Source: Congeria kusceri
Lineage: Eukaryota > Mollusca > Bivalvia > Myida > Dreissenidae
Assembly: GCA_027627225.1 (NCBI GenBank)
Contig: CM051034.1
Span: 10,232,761-10,296,760, forward strand
Direction of reading: 5' to 3'
DNA length: 64,000 bases
The notes under the pieces were generated by a model. The model saw nothing but the letters and a program-made list of their open reading frames with translations, ran no database searches and had not been told where the DNA came from. Numbering within the stretch: position 1 is the stretch's first letter; every line of letters begins with the position of its first letter. Shown here piece by piece: positions 38,758 to 51,836 of the stretch. Both the position numbers and the translations under genes were made by a program.

Positions 38758-41700
38758 GTAATAGTGGTCACAACACACAAATCGGTCACAAGTGAAAACG
38801 GTCGCATACCTAATTCGGTCAAAACGGTGTCTAACTAAACTGGGTACAAGTCTTTACGCCAATGGGTCACAAGTGCAAACATACCGGAAACATCCCATAA
38901 CGGTCATAAAACAAGTTGGTCCTAAGTCAAAACGGTCACGAAAGAAATCGGTCACAACTCAAATGGTAATTAAACAAATCGGTAGCAAATCAAATCGGAC
39001 ACAATGCAAATCGGTCAATAGCAAATCGGTCATACAACAAAGTGGTCCTAAGTCAAAACGGTGAAAAACAAATCGGTCACAAGCGAAAACGGTCATAAAA
39101 CAAAACTGCCACAACTAAACACTATCATTAAACAAGTTGGTCGCAAGTCAAAATGGTCAAAAAAACAAATAGGTCGCAAATCAAATCGGACACAATGCAT
39201 ATCTGTCACGAGACATAACGGTAATAAAACAAAATGGTCCTAAGTCAAAACGGTCAAAACACAAATCGGTCACAAGTCAAAAGTTCTACAATAAAATCGG
39301 TAACAACTCAAAACTAAAAGAATGGGTAGCAATTCGAATTGGACACAAGCCGTAACGGCGATAACAGATGTTCGTAAGAGAAAACTTGAAACAACAAGTC
39401 GTTAAAAACGAATAATGGTCCCAAGACAAATCGGTCACAAGTTACTAAATCGGTCAGAAACTAAATTGGGTACAAGTCAAAACGGTCACACACTGAATTG
39501 GTTACAAGTCATTACGGTCACAAAGCCAACAGGTCACAAGTCAAACAGAAGTAAACATACCGGTAATAAGCCATAACGGTCATAAAACAAGTTGGTCCTA
39601 AGTCCACTCACAACATCGACACCAATCCCACATCTTCACACACTAAAATCTCACACCGGTCACATTTTCCACACCCGTCGCATAAAAACCCACTACTCCA
39701 CAGAACACACTCCACATTGATGGCTGCATTCGAGGAGTGATATGAAGCAATTCATACATACGACACTGCAACAAATATGACATTTGTATTTCTTGTAAAA
39801 AACGATCAAACACGATCAAATATGGCTATACAACTGTTGAAAGTTTCCTAGTTGTTTATTTTCAGAAGTTGATGTAAGATTACTTTCCGATAAATGGTAC
39901 AGAGATGTTCATCCCTGTGACTTTCGTACGCAATGATGTGTTTATGCATTGGAATTACTTGGAATGATTTGGTCTTTGTATGAAAATCAACCCACTTCAA
40001 TTTCAAAAACACTGATTGGGATTTCGCTGGCAAGTTAGAATTTAGTGAACATCTTTTCTCTACATTCAAACAACAATGCAATTCATTTCCAAATCAGACT
40101 ATTGTTTGAAACAACATTCTGTAACAAACACTACATGAAAAACTCTTAACCTAGTATCAGAAAGCATGCAAACCGTCTTCAGGAGGGCACGTGACGGTAG
40201 GGGTTTTAGTGCTTTGCATATAAATACTACTAATACTAACGAGTACACTTTCAATGCTCGGTGCTATCACACTGTCAATGCTCGGTTGCAATGGTAGCAA
40301 ATTGTGCAGTCATATGTTGGGGAAACAAGACAACACACGGCATAATCTTTGTTAGTTATTTAAATCAATGTGAATGTGGCATTTGTGTATTCATGTCGCT
40401 GAACTCCTGGGTTCAGTTTGTACAAGCACTTGTGCACGTTTTGGGTGACCGTTATGTTGCAACTTTTGTTTATGTTTTCGGAAATACGATCAAAATAGGA
40501 AATACATTCTGTGTTCACTGTATGATTTTCAGTTACTTCTTATGTTATACTACGTACCTATCCTAATCAGTTAGCGAAGATTACGTAGCGACGATGTGTC
40601 GTTGATATTGAATAGCCGCAATAAAAACAAATATATATAAATCTGTATATGATCATACAATCAGAAACCAAGTGTAAGGCGTTTTGGACGTTAACACTGA
40701 TGTATGTTACTTTCCAGTTACATCTTATGTTATATCACGTACCTTTCTTTGTCAAGTTGCAAAGATTACGTGTTCGTACATTTGAATAACGATTCATATA
40801 ACAGGAGTTCTATAGCACTATTCATTTGTCTTTCACTGTAACAGGAGTACTATATTACTATTCCATTATTGTTCACCATAAATATCTGCATCGACCCTGT
40901 CATTTATTCGTTCCGCATAAACATGTGCTTTACACGGGTCAATCGCATGCGATATCTGCAACAAACCACTGTATCGGTAAAGATTTTTTTTTTATTGCAT
41001 TATGCTGTATCTAGCAGTCACTGTTTATAGCGATGATGTGTCGTTGCTATTAAATAGCCGCAGTACATACAAATATATCAAAAACTCTGCCCTCGATCAT
41101 ACGAAAAAAACCAAGCGTAAGGTGTTTATTACATGGACATTTACTAATAACATTGCATAGTTGCGTTCGTTTCGTTGTACAGTTGAATAATTCCATTTGT
41201 GGGAATACCAAATGAAGGCCAAATTTATAGTGGTCACAATTCGGACACACATCAAAACGGTCAAAAAATGAAACAAATCTGACAAAAGTCACAGTCGTCC
41301 CAAAACAAATCGGTCAAACGAAAAAAAAAAAATCGGTCACAACTCAAAACGGTCACTACACAAATCAGTCGCAATGCAAATCGATGATTAGGAAAAAAAA
41401 GTCGCTTAAAAGTAATAGTCGCAAGACAAAACGGTCAAATGTGAAAACGGTCATAAAACAAGTTGTCCATAGGTCACAAAACAAATCGGTCAAAAGTCGA
41501 AACGGTCAACAAACAAATCGGTCACACTACAAAGTGGTCCTAAGTCAAAACGGTCATACAGAAATCGGCAAACAAATAAACCGGGCACAACTTGAAAGCG
41601 ATCAAAAAACAAATTGGTCGAAAGACAATATGGTCAAAACGCAAATAGGTCGTAAATCAAATCGGACACAATGCAAATCGTTCAAAAGCCATAACGGTCA

Positions 41701-42804
41701 TTGAAGAAAATGTTTCTAAGAAAAAACTGTCCACAAAAAAATCGTTTAAAAGTAAAAGTGGTCTAAAGACAAATCGGTCAAAAGTCAAAACGGTCACACA
41801 TTTAACTTGGTACAAGTGAAAACGGTCACAAACTCAATTGGGTACATGTCAAAGCGGTCAAAAAATAAATAAGAAAAAGTAATAACGGTCACAAAGTAAA
41901 TCGGTCGGAAGTCGAAACGGTCGAAAATAAACCGGTCACAACTGGAAACGTTTATAAAATAAGTTGTTCGCAAGTCAAAACGGTCAAAACTCAATCGTTC
42001 GAAAATCAAATCGGACACAATGCAAATCGGTCACAATACATAACGGTCATAAAAGGAAATGGCACTTAGTAAAAACGTTCTAAAATGAATCGCTTAAAAG
42101 TAATATTGCTTCCATGACAAAGTCAAAACGGTCACAAACTAAATTGGGTGCCAGTGAAAACGGTACAAACTGAACTGTGAACCAGTGTTAACGGTCCCAA
42201 AGCCAAACGGTAAAAGTAAAACTGTAAAATACCGGTAACAAGCTATAACGGTCATATAACAAGTTTGTCTCCAGTCAAAACGGTCACTAAACGCATCAAA
42301 TCGGACGCAATGCAAGTCGGTCACAAGATATAACGGCCATAAAGCATAAATGGTCCTAAATCAAAACGCACTAACAACAAATCAGTCACAGGTCAAAACG
42401 GTCAAAAAACTAACCTATAACAACTGAAAACGGTCATAAATCAATTTGGTCAAAAGTCAAAACGGTCTAAAGATAAATCAGTTGCAAATCATATCGGACA
42501 CAATGGTCAAAACCCTTAACGGACATAAAAGAAAACGATCCTAAGAAAAAACGGTCAACAATCAAATCGTTTAAAAGTTAAAGTGGTCCGAAGACAATTC
42601 GGTCTCAAGTCAAAACGGTCACAAATTAAATTGGGTAAACGTCAAAGCGGTCACAAAATAAATTTGATAAAAGTAATAACAGTATAAGTTATCGGTCGGA
42701 AGTCAAAACGGTCAAAATAAACTGGTCACAACTGAAAAAAAAACAAATCGATCAAAAGTCAAAAAGGCCAACAAACAAATCGGTCAAAATTAAATAGTTT
42801 ATGA
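38758..42804 (+). repeat. Macrosatellite unit 10 (4047 bp), mosaic
   Basis: The front half carries markers of the long B units 12 and 14: caaaaaaacaaatagg near 39160, a 6-bp loss giving aaaactaaaag near 39310, acaacaagtcg near 39392, cccgtcgcat near 39674, and aggagggcacgtg near 40181. The rear half matches unit 8 instead. The switch lies within the core. Confidence 0.95.
40291..40566 (+). CDS. Hypothetical 91-aa peptide, unit 10
   Basis: Same peptide, although this unit has a B-type promoter flank (gggcacgtg) and a private taggggtttt upstream of the TATA box at 40219. AATAAA is at 40620. Confidence 0.2.
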   Translation: MVANCAVICWGNKTTHGIIFVSYLNQCECGICVFMSLNSWVQFVQALVHVLGDRYVATFVYVFGNTIKIGNTFCVHCMIFSYFLCYTTYLS

Positions 42805-44227
42805 GTAATAGTGGTCACAACACACAAATCGGTCACAAGTGAAAACGGTCGCATACCTAATTCGGTCAAAACGGTGTCTAACTAAACTGGGTACAAGTCT
42901 TTACGCCAATGGGTCACAAGTGCAAACATACCGGAAACATCCCATAACGGTCATAAAACAAGTTGGTCCTAAGTCAAAACGGTCACGAAAGAAATCGGTC
43001 ACAACTCAAATGGTAATTAAACAAATCGGTAGCAAATCAAATCGGACACAATGCAAATCGGTCAATAGCAAATCGGTCATACAACAAAGTGGTCCTAAGT
43101 CAAAACGGTGAAAAACCAATCGGTCACAAGCGAAAACGGTCATAAAACAAAACTGCCACAACTAAACACTATCATTAAACAAGTTGGTCGCAAGTCAAAA
43201 TGGTCAAAAAATCAAATAGGTCGCAAATCAAATCGGACACAATGCATATCTCTCACGAGACATAACGGTAATAAAACAAAATGGTCCTAAGTCAAAACGG
43301 TCAAAACACAAATCGGTCACAAGTGAAAAGTTCTACAATAAAATCGGTAACAACTCAAAACGTTCACTAAAAGAATGGGTAGCAATTCGAATTGGACACA
43401 AGCCGTAACGGCGATAACAGATGTTCGTAAGAGAAAACTTGAAACAAGTCGTTAAAAACGAATAATGGTCCCAAGACAAATCGGTCACAAGTTACTAAAT
43501 CGGTCAGAAACTAAATTGGGTACAAGTCAAAACGGTCACACACTGAATTGGTTACAAGTCATTACGGTCACAAAGCCAACAGGTCACAAGTCAAACAGAA
43601 GTAAACATACCGGTAATAAGCCATAAGGGTCATAAAACAAGTTGGTCCTAAGTCCACTCACAACATCGACACCAATCCCACATCTTCACACACTAAAATC
43701 TCACACCGGTCACATTTTCCACACCCGTCACATAAAAACCCACTACTCCACAGAACACACTCCACATTGATGGCTGCATTCGAGGAGTGATATGAAGCAA
43801 TTCATACATACGACACTGCAACAAATATGACATTTGTATTTCTTGTAAAAAACGATCAAACACGATCAAATATGGCTATACAACTGTTGAAAGTTTCCTA
43901 GTTGTTTATTTTCAGAATTTGATGTAAGATTACTTTCCGATAAATGGTACAGAGATGTTCATCCCTGTGACTTTCGTACGCAATGATGTGTTTATGCATT
44001 GGAATTACTTGGAACGATTTGGTCTTTGTATGAAAATCAAGCCACTTCAATTTCAAAAACACTGATTGGGATTTCGCTGGAAAGTTAGAATTTAGTGAAC
44101 ATCTTTTCTCTACATTCAAACAACAATGCAATTCATTTCCAAATCAGACTATTGTTTGAAACAACATTCTGTAACAAACACTACATGAAAAACTCTTAAC
44201 CTAGTATCAGAAAGCAACTCTTCTTGC

Positions 44228-44315
44228 ATGCAAACCGTCTTCAGGAGTTCACGTGACGGTAGGGTTTTTAGTGCTTTGCATATAAATACTACTAATACTA
44301 ACGAGTACACTGTCA
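44228..44315 (+). promoter_or_regulatory. Promoter-like block, A-type variant
   Basis: ATGCAAAC at 44228, CACGTG at 44250, TATAAATA at 44281, initiator-like TCA with A at 44315. A 12-bp insertion (aactcttcttgc) lies just upstream of the octamer-like site. One 24-bp copy of a tandem duplication is missing downstream of the TATA box, yet TATA-to-initiator spacing is still 34 bp because the surviving duplicate falls in the same place. Units 13 and 15 have the same form, with agcacgtgac instead of ttcacgtgac. Confidence 0.4.
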
Positions 44316-44328
44316 ATGCTCGGTTGCA

Positions 44329-44604
44329 ATGGTAGCAAATTGTGCAGTCATATGTTGGGGAAACAAGACAACACACGGCATAATCTTTGTAAGTTATTTA
44401 AATCAATGTGAATGTGGCATTTGTGTATTCATGTCGCTGAACTCCTGGGTTCAGTTTGTACAAGCACTTGTGCACGTTTTGGGTGACCGTTATGTTGCAA
44501 CTTTTGTTTATGTTTTCGGAAATACGATCAAAATAGGAAATACATTCTGTGTTCACTGTATGATTTTCAGTTACTTCTTATGTTATACTACGTACCTATC
44601 CTAA
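44329..44604 (+). CDS. Hypothetical 91-aa peptide, unit 11
   Basis: Same peptide. Here Val21 is encoded by gta instead of gtt, a silent change that also creates gtaagt, a consensus 5' splice donor, at 44389. The TATA box at 44281 is only 48 bp from the ATG because of the 24-bp loss, giving a leader of about 14 nt if transcription starts at 44315. Confidence 0.2.
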   Translation: MVANCAVICWGNKTTHGIIFVSYLNQCECGICVFMSLNSWVQFVQALVHVLGDRYVATFVYVFGNTIKIGNTFCVHCMIFSYFLCYTTYLS

Positions 44605-47600
44605 TCAGTTAGCGAAGATTACGTAGCGACGATGTGTCGTTGATATTGAATAGCCGCAATAAAAACAAATATATATAAATCTGTATATGATCATACAATC
44701 AGAAACCAAGTGTAAGGCGTTTTGGACGTTAACACTGATGTATGTTACTTTCCAGTTACATCTTATGTTATATCACGTACCTTTCTTTGTCAAGTTGCAA
44801 AGATTACGTGTTCGTACATTTGAATAACGATTCATATAACAGGAGTTCTATAGCACTATTCATTTGTCTTTCACTGTAACAGGAGTACTATATTACTATT
44901 CCATTCTTGTTCACCATAAATATCTGCATCGACCCTGTCATTTATTCGTTCCGCACGGGTCAATCGCATGCGATATCTGCAACAAACCACTGTATCGGTA
45001 AAGATCTTTTTTTTTATTGCATTATGCTGTATCTAGCAGTCACTGTTTATAGCGATGATGTGTCGTTGCTATTAAATAGCCGCAGTACATACAAATATAT
45101 CAAAAACTCTGCCCTCGATCATACGAAAAAAACCAAGCGTAAGGTGTTTATTACATGGACATTTACTAATAACATTGCATAGTTGCGTTCGTTTCGTTGT
45201 ACAGTTGAATAATTCCATTTGTGGGAATACCAAATGAAGGCCAAATTTATAGTGGTCACAATTCGGACACACATCAAAACGGTCAAAAAACTGAAACAAA
45301 TCTGACAAAAGTCATAGTCGTCCCAAAACAAATCGGTCAAACGATAACAAAAAAATCGGTCACAACTCAAAACGGTCACTACACAAATCAGTCGCAATGC
45401 AAATCGATCAGAAGGAAAAAAAAGTCGCTTAAAAGTAATAGTTGCAAGACAAAACGGTCAAATGTGAAAACGGTCATAAAACAAGTTGTCCATAGGTCAC
45501 AAAACAAATCGGTCAAAAGTCGAAACGGTCAACAAACAAATCGGTCACACTACAAAGTGGTCCTAAGTCAAAACGGTCAAACAGAAATCGGCAAACAAAT
45601 AAACCGGGCACAACTTGAAAGCGATCAAAAAACAAATTGGTCGAAAGACAATATGGTCAAAACGCAAATAGGTCGTAAATCAAATCGGACACAATGCAAA
45701 TCGGTCAAAAGCCATAACGGTCATTGAAGAAAATGTTTCTAAGAAAAAACTGTCCACAAAAAAATCGTTTAAAAGTAAAAGTGGTCTTAAGACAAATCGG
45801 TCAAAAGTCAAAACGGTCACACATTTAACTTGGTACAAGTGAAAACGGTCACAAACTCAATTGGGTACATGTCAAAGCGGTCAAAAAATAAATAAGAAAA
45901 AGTAATAACGGTCACAAAATAAATCGGTCGGAAGTCGAAACGGTCGAAAATAAACCGGTCACAACTGGAAACGTTTATAAAATAAGTTGTTCGCAAGTCA
46001 AAACGGTCAAAACTCAATCGTTCGAAAATCAAATCGGACACAATGCAAATCGGTCACAATACATAACGGTCATAAAAGGAAATGGCACTTAGTAAAAACG
46101 TTCTAAAATGAATCGCTTAAAAGTAATATTGCTTCCATGACAAAGTCAAAACGGTCACAAACTCAATTGGGTGCCAGTGAAAACGGTACAAACTGAACTG
46201 TGAACCAGTGTCAATTGTCCCAAAGCCAAACGGTAAAAGTAAAACTGTAAAATACCGGTAACAAGCTATAACGGTCATATAACAAGTTTGTCTCCAGTCA
46301 AAACGGTCACTAAACGCATCAAATCGGACGCAATGCAAGTCGGTCACAAGATATAACGGCCATAAAGCATAAATGGTCCTAAATCAAAACGCACTAACAA
46401 CAAATCAGTCACAGGTCAAAACGGTCAAAAAACAAACCTATAACAACTGAAAACGGTCATAAATCAATTTGGTCAAAAGTCAAAACGGTCTAAAGACAAA
46501 TCAGTTGCAAATCATATCGGACACAATGGTCAAAACCCTTAACGGACATAAAAGAAAACGATCCGAAGAAAAAACGGTCAACAATCAAATCGTTTAAAAG
46601 TTAAAGTGGTCCGAAGACAATTCGGTCTCAAGTCAAAACGGTCACAAATTAAATTGGGTAAACGTCAAAGCGGTCACAAAATAAATTTGATAAAAGTAAT
46701 AACAGTATAAGTTATCGGTCGGAAGTCAAAACGGTCAAAATAAACTGGTCACAACTGAAAAAAAAACAAATCGATCAAAAGTCAAAAAGGCCAACAAACA
46801 AATCGGTCAAAATTAAATAGTTTATGAGTAATAGTGGTCACAACACACAAATCGGTCACAAGTGAAAACGGTCGCATACCTAATTCGGTCAAAACGGTGT
46901 CTAACTAAACTGGGTACAAGTCTTTACGCCAATGGGTCACAAGTGCAAACATACCGGAAACATCCCATAACGGTCATAAAACAAGTTGGTCCTAAGTCAA
47001 AACGGTCACGAAAGAAATCGGTCACAACTCAAATGGTAATTAAACAAATCGGTAGCAAATCAAATCGGACACAATGCAAATCGGTCAATAGCAAATCGGT
47101 CATACAACAAAGTGGTCCTAAGTCAAAACGGTGAAAAACCAATCGGTCACAAGCGAAAACGGTCATAAAACAAAACTGCCACAACTAAACACTATCATTA
47201 AACAAGTTGGTCGCAAGTCAAAATGGTCAAAAAAACAAATAGGTCGCAAATCAAATCGGACACAATGCATATCTGTCACGAGACATAACGGTAATAAAAC
47301 AAAATGGTCCTAAGTCAAAACGGTCAAAACACAAATCGGTCACAAGTGAAAAGTTCTACAATAAAATCGGTAACAACTCAAAACTAAAAGAATGGGTAGC
47401 AATTCGAATTGGACACAAGCCGTAACGGCGATAACAGATGTTCGTAAGAGAAAACTTGAAACAACAAGTCGTTAAAAACGAATAATGGTCCCAAGACAAA
47501 TCGGTCACAAGTTACTAAATCGGTCAGAAACTAAATTGGGTACAAGTCAAAACGGTCACACACTGAATTGGTTACAAGTCATTACGGTCACAAAGCCAAC

Positions 47601-48235
47601 AGGTCACAAGTCAAACAGAAGTAAACATACCGGTAATAAGCCATAACGGTCATAAAACAAGTTGGTCCTAAGTCCACTCACAACATCGACACCAATCCCA
47701 CATCTTCACACACTAAAATCTCACACCGGTCACATTTTCCACACCCGTCGCATAAAAACCCACTACTCCACAGAACACACTCCACATTGATGGCTGCATT
47801 CGAGGAGTGATATGAAGCAATTCATACATACGACACTGCAACAAATATGACATTTGTATTTCTTGTAAAAAACGATCAAACACGATCAAATATGGCTATA
47901 CAACTGTTGAAAGTTTCCTAGTTGTTTATTTTCAGAAGTTGATGTAAGATTACTTTCCGAGAAATGGTACAGAGATGTTCATCCCTGTGACTTTCGTACG
48001 CAATGATGTGTTTATGCATTGGAATTACTTGGAATGATTTGGTCTTTGTATGAAAATCAACCCACTTCAATTTCAAAAACACTGATTGGGATTTCGCTGG
48101 CAAGTTAGAATTTAGTGAACATCTTTTCTCTACATTCAAACAACAATGCAATTCATTTCCAAATCAGACTATTGTTTGAAACAACATTCTGTAACAAACA
48201 CTACATGAAAAACTCTTAACCTAGTATCAGAAAGC

Positions 48236-48323
48236 ATGCAAACCGTCTTCAGGAGGGCACGTGACGGTAGGGTTTTTAGTGCTTTGCATATAAATACTAC
48301 TAATACTAACGAGTACACTTTCA
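48236..48323 (+). promoter_or_regulatory. Promoter-like block, B-type variant
   Basis: ATGCAAAC at 48236, CACGTG at 48258, TATAAATA at 48289, initiator-like A at 48323. The E-box flank is ggg-CACGTGAC instead of gtt-CACGTGAC. Units 10 and 14 share this flank. The core 8-mer does not change. Confidence 0.4.
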
Positions 48324-48360
48324 ATGCTCGGTGCGATCACACTGTCAATGCTCGGTTGCA

Positions 48361-48636
48361 ATGGTAGCAAATTGTGCAGTCATATGTTGGGGAAACAAGA
48401 CAACACACGGCATAATCTTTGTAAGTTATTTAAATCAATGTGAATGTGGCATTTGTGTATTCATGTCGCTGAACTCCTGGGTTCAGTTTGTACAAGCACT
48501 TGTGCACGTTTTGGGTGACCGTTATGTTGCAACTTTTGTTTATGTTTTCGGAAATACGATCAAAATAGGAAATACATTCTGTGTTCACTGTATGATTTTC
48601 AGTTACTTCTTATGTTATACTACGTACCTATCCTAA
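48361..48636 (+). CDS. Hypothetical 91-aa peptide, unit 12
   Basis: Same peptide, with the silent gta/gtaagt change near 48421. TATA is at 48289 with normal 72-bp spacing to the ATG. AATAAA is at 48690. Confidence 0.2.
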   Translation: MVANCAVICWGNKTTHGIIFVSYLNQCECGICVFMSLNSWVQFVQALVHVLGDRYVATFVYVFGNTIKIGNTFCVHCMIFSYFLCYTTYLS

Positions 48637-50837
48637 TCAGTTAGCGAAGATTACGTAGCGACGATGTGTCGTTGATATTGAATAGCCGCAATAAAAACAA
48701 ATATATATAAATCTGTATATGATCATACAATCAGAAACCAAGTGTAAGGCGTTTTGGACGTTAACACTGATGTATGTTACTTTCCAGTTACATCTTATGT
48801 TATATCACGTACCTTTCTTTGTCAAGTTGCAAAGATTACGTGTTCGTACATTTGAATAACGATTCATATAACAGGAGTTCTATAGCACTATTCATTTGTC
48901 TTTCACTGTAACAGGAGTACTATATTACTATTCCATTCTTGTTCACCATAAATATCTGCATCGACCCTGTCATTTATTCGTTCCGCACGGGTCAATCGCA
49001 TGCGATATCTGCAACAAACCACTGTATCGGTAAAGATCTTTTTTTTTATTGCATTATGCTGTATCTAGCAGTCACTGTTTATAGCGATGATGTGTCGTTG
49101 CTATTAAATAGCCGCAGTACATACAAATATATCAAAAACTCTGCCCTCGATCATACGAAAAAAACCAAGCGTAAGGTGTTTATTACATGGACATTTACTA
49201 ATAACATTGCATAGTTGCGTTCGTTTCGTTGTACAGTTGAATAATTCCATTTGTGGGAATACCAAATGAAGGCCAAATTTATAGTGGTCACAATTCGGAC
49301 ACACATCAAAACGGTCAAAAAATGAAACAAATCTGACAAAAGTCATAGTCGTCCCAAAACAAATCGGTCAAACGATAACAAAAAAATCGGTCACAACTCA
49401 AAACGGTCACTACACAAATCAGTCGCAATGCAAATCGATCAGAAGGAAAAAAAAATCGCTTAAAAGTAATAGTCGCAAGACAAAACGGTCAAATGTGAAA
49501 ACGGTCATAAAACAAGTTGTCCATAGGTCACAAAACAAATCGGTCAAAAGTCGAAACGGTCAACAAACAAATCGGTCACACTACAAAGTGGTCCTAAGTC
49601 AAAACGGTCAAACAGAAATCGGCAAACAAATAAACCGGGAACAACTGAAAGCGATCAAAAAACAAATTGGTCGAAAGACAATATGGTCAAAACGCAAATA
49701 GGTCGTAAATCAAATCGGACACAATGCAAATCGGTCAAAAGCCATAACGGTCATTGAAGAAAATGTTTCTAAGAAAAAACTGTCCACAAAAAAATCGTTT
49801 AAAAGTAAAAGTGGTCTAAAGACAAATCGGTCAAAAGTCAAAACGGTCACACATTTAACTTGGTACAAGTGAAAACGGTCACAAACTCAATTGGGTACAT
49901 GTCAAAGCGGTCAAAAAATAAATAAGAAAAAGTAATAACGGTCACAAAGTAAATCGGTCGGAAGTCGAAACGGTCGAAAATAAACCGGTCACAACTGGAA
50001 ACGTTTATAAAATAAGTTGTTCGCAAGTCAAAACGGTCCAAACCCAATCGTTCGAAAATCAAATCGGACACAATGCAAATCGGTCACAATACATAACGGT
50101 CATAAAAGGAAATGGCACTTAGTAAAAACGTTCTAAAATGAATCGCTTAAAAGTAATATTGCTTCCATGACAAAGTCAAAACGGTCACAAACTCAATTGG
50201 GTGCCAATGAAAACGGTACAAACTGAACTGTGTACAAGTGTCAACGGTCCCAAAGCCAAACGGTAAAAGTAAAACAGTAAAATACCGGTAAGAAGCTATA
50301 ACGGTCATATAACAAGTTTGTCTCCAGTCAAAACGGTCACTAAACGCATCAAATCGGACGCAATGCAAGTCGGTCACAAGATATAACGGCCATAAAGCAT
50401 AAATGGTCCTAAATCAAAACGCACTAACAACAAATCAGTCACAGGTCAAAACGGTCAATAAACAAACCTATCACAACTGAAAACGGTCATAAATCAAGTT
50501 GGTCAAAAGTCAAAACGGTCTAAAGACAAATCAGTTGCAAATCATATCGGACACAATGGTCAAAACCCTTAACGGACATAAAAGAAAACGATCCTAAGAA
50601 AAAACGGTCAACAATCAAATCGTTTAAAAGTTAAAGTGGTCCGAAGACAATTCGGTCTCAAGTCAAAACGGTCACAAATTAAATTGGGTAAACGTCAAAG
50701 CGGTCACAAAATAAATTTGATAAAAGTAATAACAGTATAAGTTATCGGTCGGAAGTCAAAACGGTCAAAATAAACTGGTCACAACTGAAAAAAAAAAAAA
50801 ATCGATCAAAAGTCAAAAAGGCCAACAAACAAATCGG

Positions 50838-51815
50838 ACACAAAGCATTATTAGCAAATCGGTCACAAGACATCGGTCAAAACGGTCACAAAACAAGTTT
50901 GTTACAGGTCAAAATAGTAAAAATCCAAACCGGTCACAACTCAAATCGGTCACAAAAATGTTGGTCAAAACGATCATTAAACAAATGAATCGCAAGTCAT
51001 ACCGGTCACACAGAAAATCGGTGGCAAGACAAAACGGTCAGAAAACAAAGCGATCACATCTGCGGTAACAAAGCGAACCGGTCAGATGTAAAAACGGTCA
51101 GAAAACAATCTTTTCAAAGCTCTTAACTGTCACAAAAATAAGCGCTGGTAAATCAAATCGGACACAATGCAAATCGGCCGCAAGACATAACGGTCAGGGA
51201 AAAAAATTGTTCTAAGTCACAACCATTAGAAGACAAATCGGTCACAAGTCAAAACGGTCAAAAAATAAGTCGGTCACAAATGAAAACGGCCATAAAACAA
51301 GTTGGTCAGAAGTCAAAACGGTCAAAAAATAAGTTTTTAAGCATAGGTGGTCCCAAGACAAATCGTTCACAAGTCAAAACGGTCAAAATACACAACGATC
51401 AGGAAACAAAATTGTGCGATGTCAAAATGGTGAGAAAACAATTCGGTCACAAGTCAAAACGGTCAAAGAACAAGCCGGTAACAACTGAAAACGAAACTGT
51501 CGCATAATAAATTGGGTACATGTCATAACGGTCACAAAGTCAATCGGTGAGAAGTCAGAAAGGTCAGAAAACAAACCGATTATATCTCCCGTAAGAAAGC
51601 GATTCGGTCAGAAGTCCAATCGGTCAGAAAACAATCCGATCGGAACTCTTAACGGTCACATAACAAATCGCGTGCTATTCAAATCGGATTCAAAGCAAAT
51701 CGGATACAATACATAACGGTCAGGAAACAAATTCGTTCTCAGTCACAACGGTCATAAACAAAACCGGTCACAACTGAAATTGGTGATAAAACATGTTGGT
51801 CACAAGTCAAAACGG
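50838..51815 (+). repeat. Extra 978-bp minisatellite block in B unit 12
   Basis: It sits between aaatcgg and tcaaaattaaatag, which are adjacent in ordinary units. It consists of more diverged 16-mers with motifs rare elsewhere (ggtcagaaaac, aaagcgat). A second-level repeat of about 526 bp is visible inside: cgatcacatctgcggtaaca at 51051 matches cgattatatctcccgtaaga at 51577, and the similarity continues for roughly 200 bp. Its length is near 61 monomers. It could be an insertion into B units or the ancestral state lost from all others. Confidence 0.88.
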
Positions 51816-51836
51816 TCAAAATTAAATAGTTTATGA

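Larger units (their letters stand above)
42805..46827 (+). repeat. Macrosatellite unit 11 (4023 bp), mosaic A type
   Basis: The front minisatellite resembles units 8-9. From about 44210 it carries the A-type set: a 12-bp insertion after agaaagca, a 24-bp loss before the ATG, a 17-bp loss near 44956, and cagtgtcaattgtcc near 46206. It is the first member of the A-B alternation that runs to the end of the window. Confidence 0.95.
46828..51836 (+). repeat. Macrosatellite unit 12 (5009 bp), B type
   Basis: Long form with 978 extra bp of minisatellite at 50838-51815. It also has ccgagaaatgg near 47958, aggagggcacgtg near 48251, and the 17-bp loss near 48986 shared with A units. The sequence repeats 9033 bp downstream as unit 14. 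Confidence 0.95.

Noticed and set aside
45221..45727. 168-codon + strand frame (also 54254-54760 and 63287-63793), Lys/Ser/Gln-rich
   Set aside because: It starts at GTG, lies mostly in the 16-bp minisatellite, and appears only where small indels happen to join shorter open frames. The composition follows from the A-rich monomer.
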